Origin: Cyanobacterium sp. Dongsha4 | GTDB taxonomy: Bacteria > Cyanobacteriota > Cyanobacteriia > Cyanobacteriales > Cyanobacteriaceae | Direction: 5' to 3' | Assembly (NCBI RefSeq): GCF_036345015.1 | Contig: NZ_CP084098.1 | Location: forward strand, 3,485,326 to 3,549,325 | DNA length: 64,000 nucleotides | Shown here: piece after piece, positions 53,109 to 63,933 of the stretch | Layout: every line of letters begins with the position of its first letter | Position numbering within the stretch: the first letter of the stretch is position 1 | Program-made: the position numbers and the translations under genes | The notes under the pieces: generated by a model | What the model was told of the DNA's origin: nothing | Database searches by the model: none | The model's input: the letters and a program-made list of their open reading frames with translations, nothing else

Positions 53109-53492
53109 ATGACTTACGCAGTAATTGAAATCTGTGGAAAACAACTCAAAGTTGAACCAGGCAGATTTTACGATATAGACAGAATCAACCAACAATCAGA
53201 AACGGGAGTATCTATCGATAAGGTACTTTTAGTTAGTCATGACAATGATATTCATGTAGGCCAACCCTACGTAGAAAGTGCCACAGTAAGCGGTACAATT
53301 ATTGACCATCGTCGGGGCAAAAAAGTTTTGGTTTACAAAATGAAGCCCAAAAAGAAAACTCGCAAAAAAAGAGGTCATAGACAAGAGTTAACTCGCTTGA
53401 TGATCGATTCTATTAGTATCGGTGGTAATGTAATTGCGGAGAAAACCTCTGAATCTAAATCTGTAGAAGCAGAAGTTGCGATCGAGGCTTAA
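53109..53492 (+). CDS. rplU: 50S ribosomal protein L21
   Basis: A 127-aa L21 protein. MTYAVIEICGKQLKVEPG is the family start, VLLVSHDNDIHVGQPYVES follows, and the basic GKKVLVYKMKPKKKTRKKRG segment contacts 23S rRNA. A C-terminal extension of about 20 residues (EKTSESKSVEAEVAIEA) is typical of cyanobacteria. It precedes rpmA by 65 nt in a two-gene operon. Confidence 0.97.
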   Translation: MTYAVIEICGKQLKVEPGRFYDIDRINQQSETGVSIDKVLLVSHDNDIHVGQPYVESATVSGTIIDHRRGKKVLVYKMKPKKKTRKKRGHRQELTRLMIDSISIGGNVIAEKTSESKSVEAEVAIEA

Positions 53493-53557
53493 AATAAAGC
53501 ACAATAAAACAATATTTAATCTTATTTAACCTTAAATTTTGCTCAGGAGTATTTAAA

Positions 53558-53812
53558 ATGGCTCATAAGAAAGGTACTGGTAGTACTAGAAACGGAAGAG
53601 ATTCTAATTCCAAACGCCTAGGTGTAAAACGTTATAGCGGAGAAACAGTAACCGCAGGAAGCATCTTAGTGCGTCAACGTGGTACTAAAGTTTATCCCGG
53701 TAATAATGTTGGTATCGGTAAAGATGATACTCTTTTTGCCTTAATTGAAGGGGTTGTTAAATTTGAAAATAAAACCACCAGTCGTAAGAAAGTAAGCGTA
53801 TATCCTGCTTAG
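53558..53812 (+). CDS. rpmA: 50S ribosomal protein L27
   Basis: An 84-aa L27 protein: [20 protein letters not shown] at its start, then [20 protein letters not shown] and [18 protein letters not shown]. The N-terminal arm reaches the peptidyl transferase centre. This version starts directly at MAHKKG, without the cleaved leader found in Firmicutes. A strong terminator follows at 53866. Confidence 0.98.
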   Translation: MAHKKGTGSTRNGRDSNSKRLGVKRYSGETVTAGSILVRQRGTKVYPGNNVGIGKDDTLFALIEGVVKFENKTTSRKKVSVYPA

Positions 53813-53865
53813 ATTTATGATTGGGTGTGAACTAACTAAAACTTAGTTTCCACTAAGAATAAGTA

Positions 53866-53891
53866 AAGGGGCTTAAGCCCCTTATTTTTTT
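53866..53891 (+). terminator. Rho-independent terminator of rplU-rpmA
   Basis: AAGGGGCTTAAGCCCCTT is an 18-bp perfect palindrome followed by ATTTTTTT. It lies 54 nt after the rpmA stop codon. Confidence 0.9.
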
Positions 53892-53969
53892 ATATCTCTA
53901 ACTGGTTTGTTTTATCTGCCACCAACCAGAAAACTTATTCCTAAGAATACGACAAATGAGAACAAAAAA

Positions 53970-54698
53970 TTAATCTCTGCCGTTTATGGCAATTAATAAA
54001 CGTAGAATAAAGATAAATAAGTTGATATAAGTGAGATACATAGAAAGGGCGGCGGATAAGTATTGTTCATCCCGATAAGCACGAGGGAGAATATAAAAAT
54101 CAACTACAGATGCCCCTGCAAAAAGTAAAACTCCTAAACCAGAAATACCCACTTCTAACCAACTAGGAGTAAAAACACCAAAAAATCCCAATACAACTTG
54201 CAACAGAATTACAACGAATAATCCCATAATGCCAAGCTGTACAGTTTTTGTCAGGGCTAATCCATCCTCCTCGCCTAAGTTAGAACCAACATTTCGGGCA
54301 ATCACAAAAGTTACACCACATCCCAAAGCGGCAATACCGACTCCTTGAAGTCCTACTCCTGCTGTGCCTAAAGCAACAAAAACAATACCACTGAGGGTAT
54401 ATCCTGAAAGAAGACTATAGACAGCTAAGAGAGGTAAAGCAGTGCCATTATCTGCCCTTTCTGCGATACCCCTAACCACGAAAAATAAAGCCAACTCCGC
54501 AATTATCGCCACGAAAAAGGTAGGCATAAAAATGCTGGGGTTAGAAGAAATTACCCCTAAACCGCCATAAACACCTACTGCGGTTAAAACTAAACCTCCA
54601 CCTAGATAAGGTAAGGCTTTATTGATAACATTAGGTCCTACAAGGGCTTGACCTTGAGCCTTTTTGATTGCATTTCTAAAGTTACTGGTTGTTGCCAT
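53970..54698 (-). CDS. Bax inhibitor-1 family protein
   Basis: A 242-aa protein with seven predicted membrane segments. The C-terminal signature is VGISGLGVLLFAGASVVDFY, followed by YLSAALSMYLTYINLFIFIL with the typical NLF. BI-1/YccA proteins are calcium- or pH-sensitive channels or modulators of membrane proteases. Function in cyanobacteria is unknown. It is convergent with rpmA, and a phzF-like gene lies 30 nt upstream on the same strand. Confidence 0.92.
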   Translation of the reverse strand: MATTSNFRNAIKKAQGQALVGPNVINKALPYLGGGLVLTAVGVYGGLGVISSNPSIFMPTFFVAIIAELALFFVVRGIAERADNGTALPLLAVYSLLSGYTLSGIVFVALGTAGVGLQGVGIAALGCGVTFVIARNVGSNLGEEDGLALTKTVQLGIMGLFVVILLQVVLGFFGVFTPSWLEVGISGLGVLLFAGASVVDFYILPRAYRDEQYLSAALSMYLTYINLFIFILRLLIAINGRD

Positions 54699-54728
54699 AA
54701 ATTCTCTCTATTTAATAATTTGTTGATT

Positions 54729-55637
54729 TTATATTTTTTCTTTCAAATGGAGATAACCTTCTGTGATAATTACACACTCTCCTTTTACCTTTATATCTTT
54801 TATTATGCCCTTTTGTTTAGTAGCGATCGCCGTAATTTTACTATTTCTTCCAATTTCGATACCTTGTTCAATTAACCACTGCCAACTACCATCATTTTCC
54901 TGTTGGTATTGAGTTAAATAAGCCGCAAAAGCTGTTGCCGCAGAACCTGTGGCAGGGTCTTCTATTATATTCAAAGCAGGGGCAAACATCCTCACTTGCC
55001 AATGATTGTTACTGACAGGGTAGCAAGGATAAACGTGAGGGAAAAGAGTATTTTTTAAGGTTTTTTCCCAATAATATAAATTTATTTTTGCTTCCGATAA
55101 TGCTTTTTGAGTATTTAAGGGAATAATCATAAAAGGTAAACCGCAGGAAACAGCTTGAGGACTAAAATAAGAATGTAAATCTATCTCAGATAATGATAAA
55201 ACCTCTGCTAAGGCTTTTTTTGAAGGAATATCATGGAAAAATTCGGGAGGATTGGGAGCAGTTAATTCTGATGATGTCACGATACCATTGTTGGTATAAA
55301 TATTAACGGGTACAAGACCAACTTTCTCCTCAAGAATAATTTGTGTTGTGGAGGATTTGAGAGTAACCATACCCAAATGAGCTAATAGAAAAGCTGTGCC
55401 AATGGTTGGATGTCCAGCAAAAGGTATTTCCCCACCGGGGGTAAAGATTCTTACTTGATAGTCTGCTTGAGAATTAGAGGCAGGAAAGACAAAAACTGTT
55501 TCTGAAAAATTAAACTCAACGGCTATTTTTTCCATTATGTCGGAAGATAAACCCTCGCTATGGGGGAAAACCGCCAATTGATTACCTGTAAAAGATTGAT
55601 TGGTAAAAACGTCTAAGGTATAAAACTGATATTTCAT
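54729..55637 (-). CDS. PhzF family phenazine biosynthesis-like isomerase
   Basis: A 302-aa protein of the diaminopimelate epimerase-like fold. The start FYTLDVFTNQSFTGNQLAVF and the catalytic Glu region AVEFNFSETVFVFP are typical, with GGEIPFAGHPTIGTAFLL and EDPATGSAATAFAAYL carrying the two conserved Gly/Thr loops. Its substrate is unknown; the name is by homology only and there is no phenazine cluster here. It lies 30 nt from the Bax-inhibitor-1 gene on the same strand. Confidence 0.92.
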   Translation of the reverse strand: MKYQFYTLDVFTNQSFTGNQLAVFPHSEGLSSDIMEKIAVEFNFSETVFVFPASNSQADYQVRIFTPGGEIPFAGHPTIGTAFLLAHLGMVTLKSSTTQIILEEKVGLVPVNIYTNNGIVTSSELTAPNPPEFFHDIPSKKALAEVLSLSEIDLHSYFSPQAVSCGLPFMIIPLNTQKALSEAKINLYYWEKTLKNTLFPHVYPCYPVSNNHWQVRMFAPALNIIEDPATGSAATAFAAYLTQYQQENDGSWQWLIEQGIEIGRNSKITAIATKQKGIIKDIKVKGECVIITEGYLHLKEKI

Positions 55638-55848
55638 TCAGAAATTTATGGTAATTAATAACAGGTCTGATTTTTAAATTTTTTATGGCTAAAGCCATTA
55701 CTACAAACTATAGAACTCTGAAAGTCGGTGGGGCAATACTTATTATCTCAATTAGGATTTATTGATACTCATTCAACAACTTATTTATTTAGCATAGCTA
55801 TATGATTGAATGAAAAGAAGTAAATTCATTCGAGGAGGATATATTTCC

Positions 55849-56424
55849 ATGGTGACATTAATCACGAATAAAACTACCAATCAAACTATAAGTTTAGAGG
55901 AATTTCTACAACTTCCAGAAACAAAACCTGCCCAAGAATATTTTGATAATAAAATTACACAAAAACCCATGCCCCAAGCAAAACATAGCCGTATTCAAGG
56001 TAAATTAACTAAAGTTATTAACGATGTAGTAGAAGAATCCAAAATAGCTTTAGCTTTTCCTGAATTACGATGTACTTTTGATGATAAATCCATCGTGCCA
56101 GACATTGTGGTGTTAACTTATGATCATATCCCAAGAGACGAAAATGGCGAGCTTACTAACACGATTTCTATTCCTCCTGATTGGATGATCGAAATTATTT
56201 CTCCTGATCAAAGTCAAACACTTATCATAAAAAAAATTCTATGTTGTCTCGAATCTGGTTGTCAACTAGCATGGATAATTGATCCTGAAGAAAAAATTAT
56301 CTTTGTCTATTCTCTACAAAAAGTGTCTTATTTTGAATTAGATAGTGATGCTTTACCTATGCCTGATTTCATGACTGATTTTAGTTTAACTTTAGGAGAT
56401 ATTTTTGGTTGGTTAAAGTTTTAA
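55849..56424 (+). CDS. Uma2 family endonuclease-like protein
   Basis: A 191-aa DUF820/Uma2 protein of the PD-(D/E)XK-like group abundant in cyanobacteria. ISLEEFLQLPETKPAQEYFD leads the fold. The nuclease-like motif is PDIVVLTYDHI, with SIPPDWMIEIISPDQSQ and CQLAWIIDPEEKIIFVY following. An AGGAGG site (55834-55839) 9 nt before the ATG at 55849 sets the start, so the upstream ATG at 55810 is not used. The biological role is unknown. A second, broken member is at 59487. Confidence 0.9.
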   Translation: MVTLITNKTTNQTISLEEFLQLPETKPAQEYFDNKITQKPMPQAKHSRIQGKLTKVINDVVEESKIALAFPELRCTFDDKSIVPDIVVLTYDHIPRDENGELTNTISIPPDWMIEIISPDQSQTLIIKKILCCLESGCQLAWIIDPEEKIIFVYSLQKVSYFELDSDALPMPDFMTDFSLTLGDIFGWLKF

Positions 56425-56602
56425 GTGTACTTTAGAAGATAATAAATTGATTTAAGTGAGAATCGGCAACAGTTTTTTTAACATCAAAATATAATCTTTA
56501 CCATTATAATTGTTGATGATAAACGGGATGACCATGATACAGCTACGCTATTATAAACCCCGATGAAAAAGTAGGGTGAGTAAGTAACACCCACCCCATC
56601 AA

Positions 56603-59224
56603 TTAAGATTTAATGAATAAGTCATCAGGCAAACGCTTTAAACTCAATCTTTCGTCTTCTACATCCACAAAAATGGTATCTCCGTCTTTAAATTCTCCCC
56701 TTAAAATAGACTTGGCGATCGCAGTTTCTAAGTATTTTTGTACTGCACGTTTTAAAGGTCTTGCACCATATACTGGATCATAGCCAATTTCTGCAAGGAA
56801 ATCTAAGGCAGAATCAGACATTTTGAGGGATAATTTTTGCTCCTCTAAACGGCTTTCTAAACGGGCAACTTGGAGTTTAACGATATGCCGTAACTGGGAT
56901 TTTTCCAGACTATGGAAGATGATAATTTCATCGATACGGTTAAGGAATTCTGGGCGGAAACTACCGCGCATCGCCTCCATTACCCGACTACGCATCTCCT
57001 CATATTTACTATCATCCCCCGCCACATCAAGGATAAATTGCGATCCAATATTAGAAGTCATGATAATAATGGTATTAGAAAAGTCCACAGTGCGTCCCTG
57101 AGAATCCGTCAGTCTGCCATCATCGAGAATTTGCAACATGACATTAAACACATCGGGATGGGCTTTTTCAATTTCATCAAATAATACCACCGAGTAAGGG
57201 CGACGGCGTATCGCTTCGGTTAATTGCCCACCTTCTTCATAGCCAACATATCCCGGAGGCGCACCCATTAAACGGGAAACGGTGTGTTTCTCCATATACT
57301 CAGACATATCGATGCGTACGATCGCCTCCTCTGTGTCAAAGAGAATACCAGCTAAAGCCTTAGCTAATTCCGTTTTACCGACACCTGTAGGACCTAAAAA
57401 GATAAAACTAGCGGTAGGGCGATTAGGATCGCTTAAACCAGCACGAGAACGTTGTATAGCTTCAGAAACGGCAATAACTGCCTCATTTTGCCCAATTACT
57501 CGCTCATGAAGTTGATCTTCAAGGTGCAATAATTTTTCTTTTTCCGATTCTACTAATTTACTGATGGGAATACCAGTCCATTTCGAGATGATTTCCGCAA
57601 TGTCAGATTCTTCCACCTCTTCTCGTAAAAGGGATTTACCCGTAGTTTGTTTTTCCGCTAAAGCCGTTTCTTTGTCTTTAATTTGCTGTTGTAAATCGTT
57701 TAATTTACCGTAACGCAACTCGGCGGCTTTATTGTAATCATAATCCCTTTCCGCCTGTTGAATTTCTACGTTAATCCGTTCCATAGATTCCCGTAAATTG
57801 CGGATTTCGTCGATAATATCCTTTTCTGACTGCCATTGAGCGTTAAAAGCTGACTGTTGCTCTTTCAAATTCCCTAATTCTTGCTCTAGCTTCGCTAATC
57901 TCTCTTTTGACGCTGGATCATCTTCTTTTTTCAATGATAATCTTTCCATCTCTAATTGGAGAATTTTGCGATCGACTTCGTCCAATTCTTCGGGTTTAGA
58001 GGTGATTTCCATTTTCAACTTCGCCGCCGATTCATCCACTAAATCAATGGCTTTGTCTGGCAAAAAGCGATCCGTAATATAACGATTTGACAACATTGCC
58101 GCCGCTACGAGAGCATTGTCAGCAATTTTTACCCCGTGATGAACTTCATAACGTTCCTTCAATCCCCTTAAAATAGAGATAGTATCAATGACATTAGGTT
58201 CGCCTACATACACCGATTGAAAACGTCTTTCTAACGCTGCATCTTTTTCGATATACTTGCGGTATTCATCGAGGGTTGTCGCCCCAATACAACGCAATTC
58301 TCCCCTTGCTAACATGGGTTTTAAGAGGTTTCCTGCATCCATTGCCCCTTGAGTAGCCCCTGCACCGACAACGGTATGTATCTCATCGATGAAAAGGATG
58401 ATATTACCTTCGGATTCGGTAACTTCTTTCAATACGGCTTTGAGTCTTTCTTCAAATTCCCCCCGATATTTCGCCCCTGCTATCAATGCACCCATGTCTA
58501 AGGCAATAAGAGTGCGATCGAGCAGTGATTCGGGTACATCTCGGTTTATAATACGTTGGGCTAATCCCTCTACAATAGCAGTTTTTCCTACCCCCGGCTC
58601 ACCGATTAAAACGGGGTTGTTTTTCGTGCGACGAGACAGGATTTGAATAGTACGGCGGACTTCATCATCTCTACCGATAACAGGATCTAACTTTCCTTGT
58701 CTTGCCAATTCCGTCAAATCTCGACCATATTTAGTCAAAGATTCGTATTTTCCTTCAGGATTTTGATCAGTCACTTTCTGGCTTCCTCTAATTTCTTTAA
58801 TGATTGTTTTTAGTTTATTTTCATCGAGATTAAACTCTTTTAATAAATTTTTACCGAAACGGTCATCTTGGGCATAACCTAAGATAATATGTTCAATGGA
58901 AATGAAATCATCTTCAAATTCTTTGCGGTATTTTTCTGCCCTATCCAAGAGAGTATCAAGGCTTTTTCCTAAATATACCGAGTCAGAAACGTTTTTAACC
59001 TTTGGTTGACGATTGATAAATTCATCGGTGCGATCGCGCAAACGAGTTAAACTAACATCGGCTTTATTAAAGATACTTGTAGCCAATCCCTGTTGTTCTA
59101 AAAGAGATTTTAACAGATGTTCCGACTCAATTTGTTGATGTTGATTTTGCTTTGCTATATCGGGAGTTTTGACTATTGCCTCCCATGCTTTTTCTGTAAA
59201 TTGTTGTGGATTTGTTGGTTGCAC
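56603..59224 (-). CDS. clpB: ATP-dependent disaggregase ClpB
   Basis: An 873-aa Hsp100 chaperone. The N-terminal repeat domain (residues about 5-145) is followed by NBD1 with [15 protein letters not shown] and Walker [12 protein letters not shown] middle coiled coil (about residues 400-530) distinguishes ClpB from ClpA/ClpC. NBD2 has [15 protein letters not shown] and [15 protein letters not shown]. It rescues aggregated proteins with DnaK in heat stress. The length is standard and no frameshift is seen. No CIRCE element was noted upstream. Confidence 0.98.
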   Translation of the reverse strand: MQPTNPQQFTEKAWEAIVKTPDIAKQNQHQQIESEHLLKSLLEQQGLATSIFNKADVSLTRLRDRTDEFINRQPKVKNVSDSVYLGKSLDTLLDRAEKYRKEFEDDFISIEHIILGYAQDDRFGKNLLKEFNLDENKLKTIIKEIRGSQKVTDQNPEGKYESLTKYGRDLTELARQGKLDPVIGRDDEVRRTIQILSRRTKNNPVLIGEPGVGKTAIVEGLAQRIINRDVPESLLDRTLIALDMGALIAGAKYRGEFEERLKAVLKEVTESEGNIILFIDEIHTVVGAGATQGAMDAGNLLKPMLARGELRCIGATTLDEYRKYIEKDAALERRFQSVYVGEPNVIDTISILRGLKERYEVHHGVKIADNALVAAAMLSNRYITDRFLPDKAIDLVDESAAKLKMEITSKPEELDEVDRKILQLEMERLSLKKEDDPASKERLAKLEQELGNLKEQQSAFNAQWQSEKDIIDEIRNLRESMERINVEIQQAERDYDYNKAAELRYGKLNDLQQQIKDKETALAEKQTTGKSLLREEVEESDIAEIISKWTGIPISKLVESEKEKLLHLEDQLHERVIGQNEAVIAVSEAIQRSRAGLSDPNRPTASFIFLGPTGVGKTELAKALAGILFDTEEAIVRIDMSEYMEKHTVSRLMGAPPGYVGYEEGGQLTEAIRRRPYSVVLFDEIEKAHPDVFNVMLQILDDGRLTDSQGRTVDFSNTIIIMTSNIGSQFILDVAGDDSKYEEMRSRVMEAMRGSFRPEFLNRIDEIIIFHSLEKSQLRHIVKLQVARLESRLEEQKLSLKMSDSALDFLAEIGYDPVYGARPLKRAVQKYLETAIAKSILRGEFKDGDTIFVDVEDERLSLKRLPDDLFIKS

Positions 59225-59486
59225 TTTCTTCTATTTACTAATAACAATAATGACAAAATAATTTAATTTAATAACAGATAAATTTAAGATAATTACTTAA
59301 TTTAACGATTCAAATATAATTATAAAAGACTGGGAAAATAAAGTTAGTTGGGAATACTCTACTAATTTGGTAGGGATTAAATCACCTATTGAGTAAGGAT
59401 TTTTGAGGAAATAGACATCACAAGAAATAAAGCATAAGCAGAAAATTAATTTATAATGACGTAATAGCTATCAATAAGAAAAAATC

Positions 59487-60071
59487 ATGATTGCTCAACT
59501 AGAAAAAAATTATTACTCGGTAGAAGAATATTTTGAATTATAAGAAACTGCCGAATATAAAAGCGAATATCATGATGGAGAGATTATCCCCATGACAGGA
59601 GATACAACTAATCAAAACAAAATAGCTCTTAATTTTTGTTACAATTTCAAGTTTATTACTAAGGGCAAAAATTACGAAATTTATATTAATGATGTGCGTC
59701 TTTCTATTCCTCTCCAGAGACGTTATACTTACCCTGATATTATGATTATTAAAGATCAACCAATCTATGAAGGGAATAAACAAACAACCATCACAAATCC
59801 CCTCATAATTATTGAAGTTTTATCAAATTCAACGAAAAATTATGATAAAGGAGAGAAATTTAAAAGCTATCGTTCTATTAAATCTTTTCAAGAATATATA
59901 TTAATAGATCAATATAGTTTTTCTGTGGAACAATTTATCAAAGAATCTGAAGGAGAGTGGAAATTTAAGGAGTATTTAGGAGAAAATCAGGTATTGAAAT
60001 TAGGTAAAATTGATTTTGAACTATCTTTTTCTGATATTTACGAAGAGGTTAATTTTGTTGAAAGTATTTAA
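59487..60071 (+). pseudogene. Uma2 family protein broken by an in-frame stop codon
   Basis: From the ATG at 59487 the sequence reads MIAQLEKNYYSVEEYFEL, then TAA at 59541-59543, then continues in the same frame ETAEYKSEYHDGEIIPMTGD. In Uma2 proteins this region is normally EFLELEETAEYKSEY, so one Glu or Gln codon has become a stop. The remaining 176 residues keep DVRLSIPLQRRYTYPDIMII and LIIIEVLSNSTKNYDKGEK. A restart at ATG 59592 would give a 159-aa protein without the N-terminal element. It may be a recent null allele or a sequencing error. Confidence 0.85.
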
Positions 60072-60089
60072 AATTATCGATAGAAACTG

Positions 60090-60458
60090 ATGAAAATTAT
60101 CTATCAACTTTTGTTAAAACTTTCCCAATTTCAAGTAAGAGTAGTTGGAAATCATCATGGTAGTTTATTTATGGCATTGATGGAGATTTATCTCCCCATA
60201 AATCTTACTTTAATATCTTCTAAAGATAAGATAGAAATTCCTGCTATTATTACATTTTTAATGTTAGTTTCAGCAATCTTTTTTATTCTTTTTTCTATTG
60301 TAGTTTCTAGCCCACAGTTTTGGATTGCTTTATTACAAAATCCAAGCCAGGATTGGTTTAAAATTATGCTGATACAGTTATGGTTTGTGTGCTTATTATT
60401 TATTTGGATTACTGCTTTAAAATACACAATCCAAAGATTTTTCTTAAATTCTAATTAG
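60090..60458 (+). CDS. Small membrane protein, unknown
   Basis: A 122-aa protein with two clear membrane segments (residues about 51-71 and 92-109: IPAIITFLMLVSAIFFILF and LIQLWFVCLLFIWITAL). The N-terminus is basic (MKIIYQLLLKLSQFQVRVV). I recognise no family. It begins 18 nt after the broken Uma2 gene on the same strand and is convergent with pth. Its independent expression is uncertain. Confidence 0.5.
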   Translation: MKIIYQLLLKLSQFQVRVVGNHHGSLFMALMEIYLPINLTLISSKDKIEIPAIITFLMLVSAIFFILFSIVVSSPQFWIALLQNPSQDWFKIMLIQLWFVCLLFIWITALKYTIQRFFLNSN

Positions 60459-60472
60459 TATTTTGCTTTTAG

Positions 60473-61075
60473 TTAAATAATTGATTTTTTATTATAAAGA
60501 CTCATGGTTTTTTCAACACCATCTGTTAAACTAGATGCGATCGCATCATATACTAACAACATTAAACTATTCATTTCCCTTCTTTCTTCGGCGGAAAACT
60601 TTCCCAAAACATGACCAATAGTAGCATCTTTATGACCAGATTTCCCAATACCAATGCGAAAACGAGGAAAATCCTGACCTCCTACATGAGAAATAATCGA
60701 TTTCATTCCATTATGCCCTCCTGCAGAGCCAGATAGACGCAATCTAATTCTACCAAACTCCAAATCCATATCATCATAAACCACTAAAATAGATTCTCTA
60801 GTCAACTTATACCAGTCTAAAACTGCCCTCACCGACTGCCCCGACTTATTCATATAAGTTAAAGGTTTAACTAACTTAATTTTCTGCCGATTAGGAGTAA
60901 CAACTTCACAAAATAAAGCATTAAATTTCGTATTTTTTTGTAAACTTCCGCCCCACTTATCCGCTAAAAAATCTACTACTTCAAAGCCGATATTATGCCT
61001 AGTTTGTTCGTATTTTTTTTCAGGATTTCCTAAACCAATAATAACTTCAGGAATAACCAAATTTTTTTCATTCAT
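60473..61075 (-). CDS. pth: Peptidyl-tRNA hydrolase
   Basis: A 200-aa enzyme that frees tRNA from stalled peptides. VIIGLGNPEKKYEQTRHNIG contains the catalytic His and the GLGNP motif. TYMNKSGQSV carries a substrate Asn, and YDDMDLEFGRIRLRLSGSAG with GGHNGMKSII completes the site. The length is normal. It is the last gene of a same-strand group that includes an unknown protein, tsf and rpsB. Confidence 0.97.
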   Translation of the reverse strand: MNEKNLVIPEVIIGLGNPEKKYEQTRHNIGFEVVDFLADKWGGSLQKNTKFNALFCEVVTPNRQKIKLVKPLTYMNKSGQSVRAVLDWYKLTRESILVVYDDMDLEFGRIRLRLSGSAGGHNGMKSIISHVGGQDFPRFRIGIGKSGHKDATIGHVLGKFSAEERREMNSLMLLVYDAIASSLTDGVEKTMSLYNKKSII

Positions 61076-61177
61076 GGTTTAAAATTGTGAACTATAATTT
61101 ATGAATTATATGGATAATTTTTGTAAGCTAATCTACTTATTTTTTATCTTAAATTATTAATTATTTTATTTACCTAT

Positions 61178-62086
61178 TTAATCATCAATCCAACTCGATC
61201 TCCAAGCAGATTCTGCTAAGGCAATTTGATACTGTTGGTATTTATTTTGATATTCATCATCAAGGTTATTTAAACTTTGAAAAATTCTGCTAATTTTTTG
61301 CCGATTCTGATTTAATAAAGGATCATTAAATTCAATTTCATTAATTCTTAAACATAATGCTACAACAGGAGTAATATTCATATCCTCTGATTTATCATCT
61401 TTTTCAATCAAAAGACTTAATAGATTTGGTGCTCCACTAATTAAAGATGTATTTTCTTCCGCTTGTAAGGCAACCTCTAAAATTTTAGAAGGAATGTTTT
61501 TAGGTAAAATTTCCATTTCCTGTAAATACCTATTTACCTGATGAGATAATGTTATCAAACATTCTTCGATCGCATCATCTATTTCTACCTGTAACTGAAT
61601 AATATTTTCAGGACAAATTTCTAATAAATTATCATCTTTTGAGAGATTATCATTTTGATGATTTTCTTCTAAAATATTATCTTTCTCAATATTTTCTGTT
61701 TTGTCTGCCTTTGAATCAGTTAATAAACTAGCATCATTTTGATAAGGAATAGATGCCAATATACCACTTTTTAAATTATGAAAAAAAATATTATCTATTA
61801 TTTCTGTCTCAGAAATTTTCTCATGTAAATCTTGAGGGAAAAATGAATGTAAATCTTTAATTTGTTTCTGTAAATTAACTTTATCCTGATAACTTAAAGC
61901 CAAAAAAGCAGAGGGATATTTTTGAGTGCAAACTTGATAAGTAGCCAAAATTAACTGACGTTTAACAACCGCAATCAACTGGGGAAAATAATTTTGATAT
62001 AAACTTTGTAATTCTGTCGCTAAATCCTTGATTCTAACATTTAAAATGCCCAAATCATTTCTTAATTGTTTAATTGATCTAGTCAT
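61178..62086 (-). CDS. Unknown protein between tsf and pth
   Basis: A 302-aa soluble protein, rich in Leu, Gln, Asn and acidic residues. The N-terminal about 100 residues are helical (LYQNYFPQLIAVVKRQLILA). A low-complexity acidic stretch (about residues 125-160, with ENHQNDNLSKDDN) follows, then another helical domain ending ESAWRSSWIDD. I recognise no motif. It lies between two translation genes on the same strand, which hints at co-expression with them. Confidence 0.7.
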   Translation of the reverse strand: MTRSIKQLRNDLGILNVRIKDLATELQSLYQNYFPQLIAVVKRQLILATYQVCTQKYPSAFLALSYQDKVNLQKQIKDLHSFFPQDLHEKISETEIIDNIFFHNLKSGILASIPYQNDASLLTDSKADKTENIEKDNILEENHQNDNLSKDDNLLEICPENIIQLQVEIDDAIEECLITLSHQVNRYLQEMEILPKNIPSKILEVALQAEENTSLISGAPNLLSLLIEKDDKSEDMNITPVVALCLRINEIEFNDPLLNQNRQKISRIFQSLNNLDDEYQNKYQQYQIALAESAWRSSWIDD

Positions 62087-62230
62087 TATTTTATTTACAA
62101 TCTATTTCAATTAGGAGTTACGAATTAAGAGAAAGCAATTAACAATTAGTAATTAGCAATTGAAGAATTAGTTTTCCCCTAACACCCTAATCCCCCAATT
62201 CCCTAACATCCTAAAACTCTAACTTCCATT

Positions 62231-62265
62231 CATTACTCATTACTTATTACTCATTAATCATTACT
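62231..62265. repeat. CATTACT heptamer tract overlapping the tsf stop codon
   Basis: Five units (CATTACT, CATTACT, TATTACT, CATTAAT, CATTACT) extend into the TAA of tsf (62261-62263). The repeat therefore supplies the stop codon of an essential gene. Confidence 0.8.
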
Positions 62266-62920
62266 TCATACCAGCTTGGGCGGCAACTTCCTCAGCAAAA
62301 TTAGTTTCTTCTTTCTCAATGCCCTCACCTAAGATAAAGCGTTGAAAACGACGCACTTGGATGTTTTCACCAATTTTTGCAATTTGTTGGGTGATTAACT
62401 CCTCTACGGTAATACCTTGATCTCTGATATAAGGTTGAGAAAGCAAACACATTTCACCTAAACGCTTGTTAATTCTACCGTCAACAATTTTTTCACGGAT
62501 ATTTTCAGGCTTACTTGCTAAGTCTTCCCTACCCATTTCAATTTCTTTTTCCTTAGTAACGACATCTTGAGGAATGTCACTAATTTTAATGTATTCAACA
62601 TTAGGACAAGCCGCAATTTGCATCGCAATGTTTTTAGCTAAGGCTTGGAAATCTTCACGACGGGCAACGAAGTCGGTTTCACAGTTAACTTCTACCAAAA
62701 CGCCTATTCTACCACCAGTGTGAATGTAGCTTTCTACAATACCTTCGGCGGCAACTCTACCAGATTTTTTCTCCGCAGAAGTAATACCTTTTTGGCGTAA
62801 CCATTCCATGGCTTTAGCCATATCACCATCATTTTCTGCAAGGGCTTTTTTACAATCCATCATCCCTGCATTAGTCTTATCTCTTAATTCTTTTACCAGT
62901 TTTGCGCTTATTTCTGCCAT
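62261..62920 (-). CDS. tsf: Translation elongation factor Ts
   Basis: A 219-aa nucleotide exchange factor for EF-Tu. [20 protein letters not shown] and the [16 protein letters not shown] segment are the N-terminal and core motifs. It has the short form typical of cyanobacteria, where the second half of the coiled coil is reduced. It follows rpsB in the usual rpsB-tsf operon with a 194-nt spacer. The stop codon lies in a heptamer repeat tract. Confidence 0.97.
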   Translation of the reverse strand: MAEISAKLVKELRDKTNAGMMDCKKALAENDGDMAKAMEWLRQKGITSAEKKSGRVAAEGIVESYIHTGGRIGVLVEVNCETDFVARREDFQALAKNIAMQIAACPNVEYIKISDIPQDVVTKEKEIEMGREDLASKPENIREKIVDGRINKRLGEMCLLSQPYIRDQGITVEELITQQIAKIGENIQVRRFQRFILGEGIEKEETNFAEEVAAQAGMK

Positions 62921-63114
62921 AGTACTTTTTTGTATAAAAATTTAATAACTGACCATCAATAATAATGACATGATTTGCCCCAGATGAAAATTAGGAAAAT
63001 CATTACTAGATGACTGGGTGGGCATTGCCCACCATTATTGGAGAAGATTGATAACTTTTCAGAAAAAAATAGTTGAGGATAATTTAGAAGTGTACTCAGA
63101 CTATTATATTATAA

Positions 63115-63933
63115 CTACTCTTCTTCGCCTTCAGAGTCGCTATCGTCTTCATAATCTTCATCGTCGTAATCTTCGTCATCATCGTAATCGTATTCAGCTT
63201 CCGCAGACACAGATTCCATAAACTCATCTAATTTACCTTCTGCGGCGGCTTTGCCGTAACGCCCTTCATAAATCGCATCAGCTAATTTCCCGATAATTAA
63301 TTTGATGGAGCGAATAGCATCATCGTTAGCAGGAATAGGATAATCTACCAATTCGGGATTACAGTTTGTATCCAACATGGAGATAACGCTTAAACCTAAT
63401 TTTTCGCACTCTTTAACGGCATTATGCTCTCTGCGAATGTCGATAATTACTACAATATCCGGCACTCGACGCATATCTTTAATACCGCCAAGGTATCTTT
63501 GTAACTTAGTTAATTCACGACGAAGAACAGAGGCTTCTTTTTTAGGGCGTAAATTAATTGCACCGCTTTCTTCTAATTCTTCTAATTCTTTTAAACGTCC
63601 AACACGGGATTTAATAGTTTCCCAGTTAGTTAGCATACCACCTAACCAACGCTGATTGATATAAAAAGCTCCACAACGGGCGGCTTCTTGAGCGATGATT
63701 CCTGCGGCTTGACGTTTTGTACCTACGAACAAAACTTTTTTACCGTTTTCAGCGGCTTTTTTGAGATAAGCGTAAGCCTCTTCTAATAATTGTGCGGTTT
63801 GCACTAAATCAATAATATGTACCCCATTTCTAGCAGTGTAGATGTAGGGTGACATTTTTGGATTCCAACGGCGGGTTTGATGCCCAAAGTGGACACCTGA
63901 GTCTAAAAGCTCTTTTAAGCTGACTACAGACAT
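63115..63933 (-). CDS. rpsB: 30S ribosomal protein S2
   Basis: A 272-aa S2 protein: [49 protein letters not shown] and [16 protein letters not shown] are the family pattern. The C-terminal tail of about 40 residues is nearly all Asp, Glu and Tyr ([19 protein letters not shown]), longer and more acidic than in many bacteria. It is the first gene of the rpsB-tsf group; its upstream region runs to the window edge. Confidence 0.97.
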   Translation of the reverse strand: MSVVSLKELLDSGVHFGHQTRRWNPKMSPYIYTARNGVHIIDLVQTAQLLEEAYAYLKKAAENGKKVLFVGTKRQAAGIIAQEAARCGAFYINQRWLGGMLTNWETIKSRVGRLKELEELEESGAINLRPKKEASVLRRELTKLQRYLGGIKDMRRVPDIVVIIDIRREHNAVKECEKLGLSVISMLDTNCNPELVDYPIPANDDAIRSIKLIIGKLADAIYEGRYGKAAAEGKLDEFMESVSAEAEYDYDDDEDYDDEDYEDDSDSEGEEE

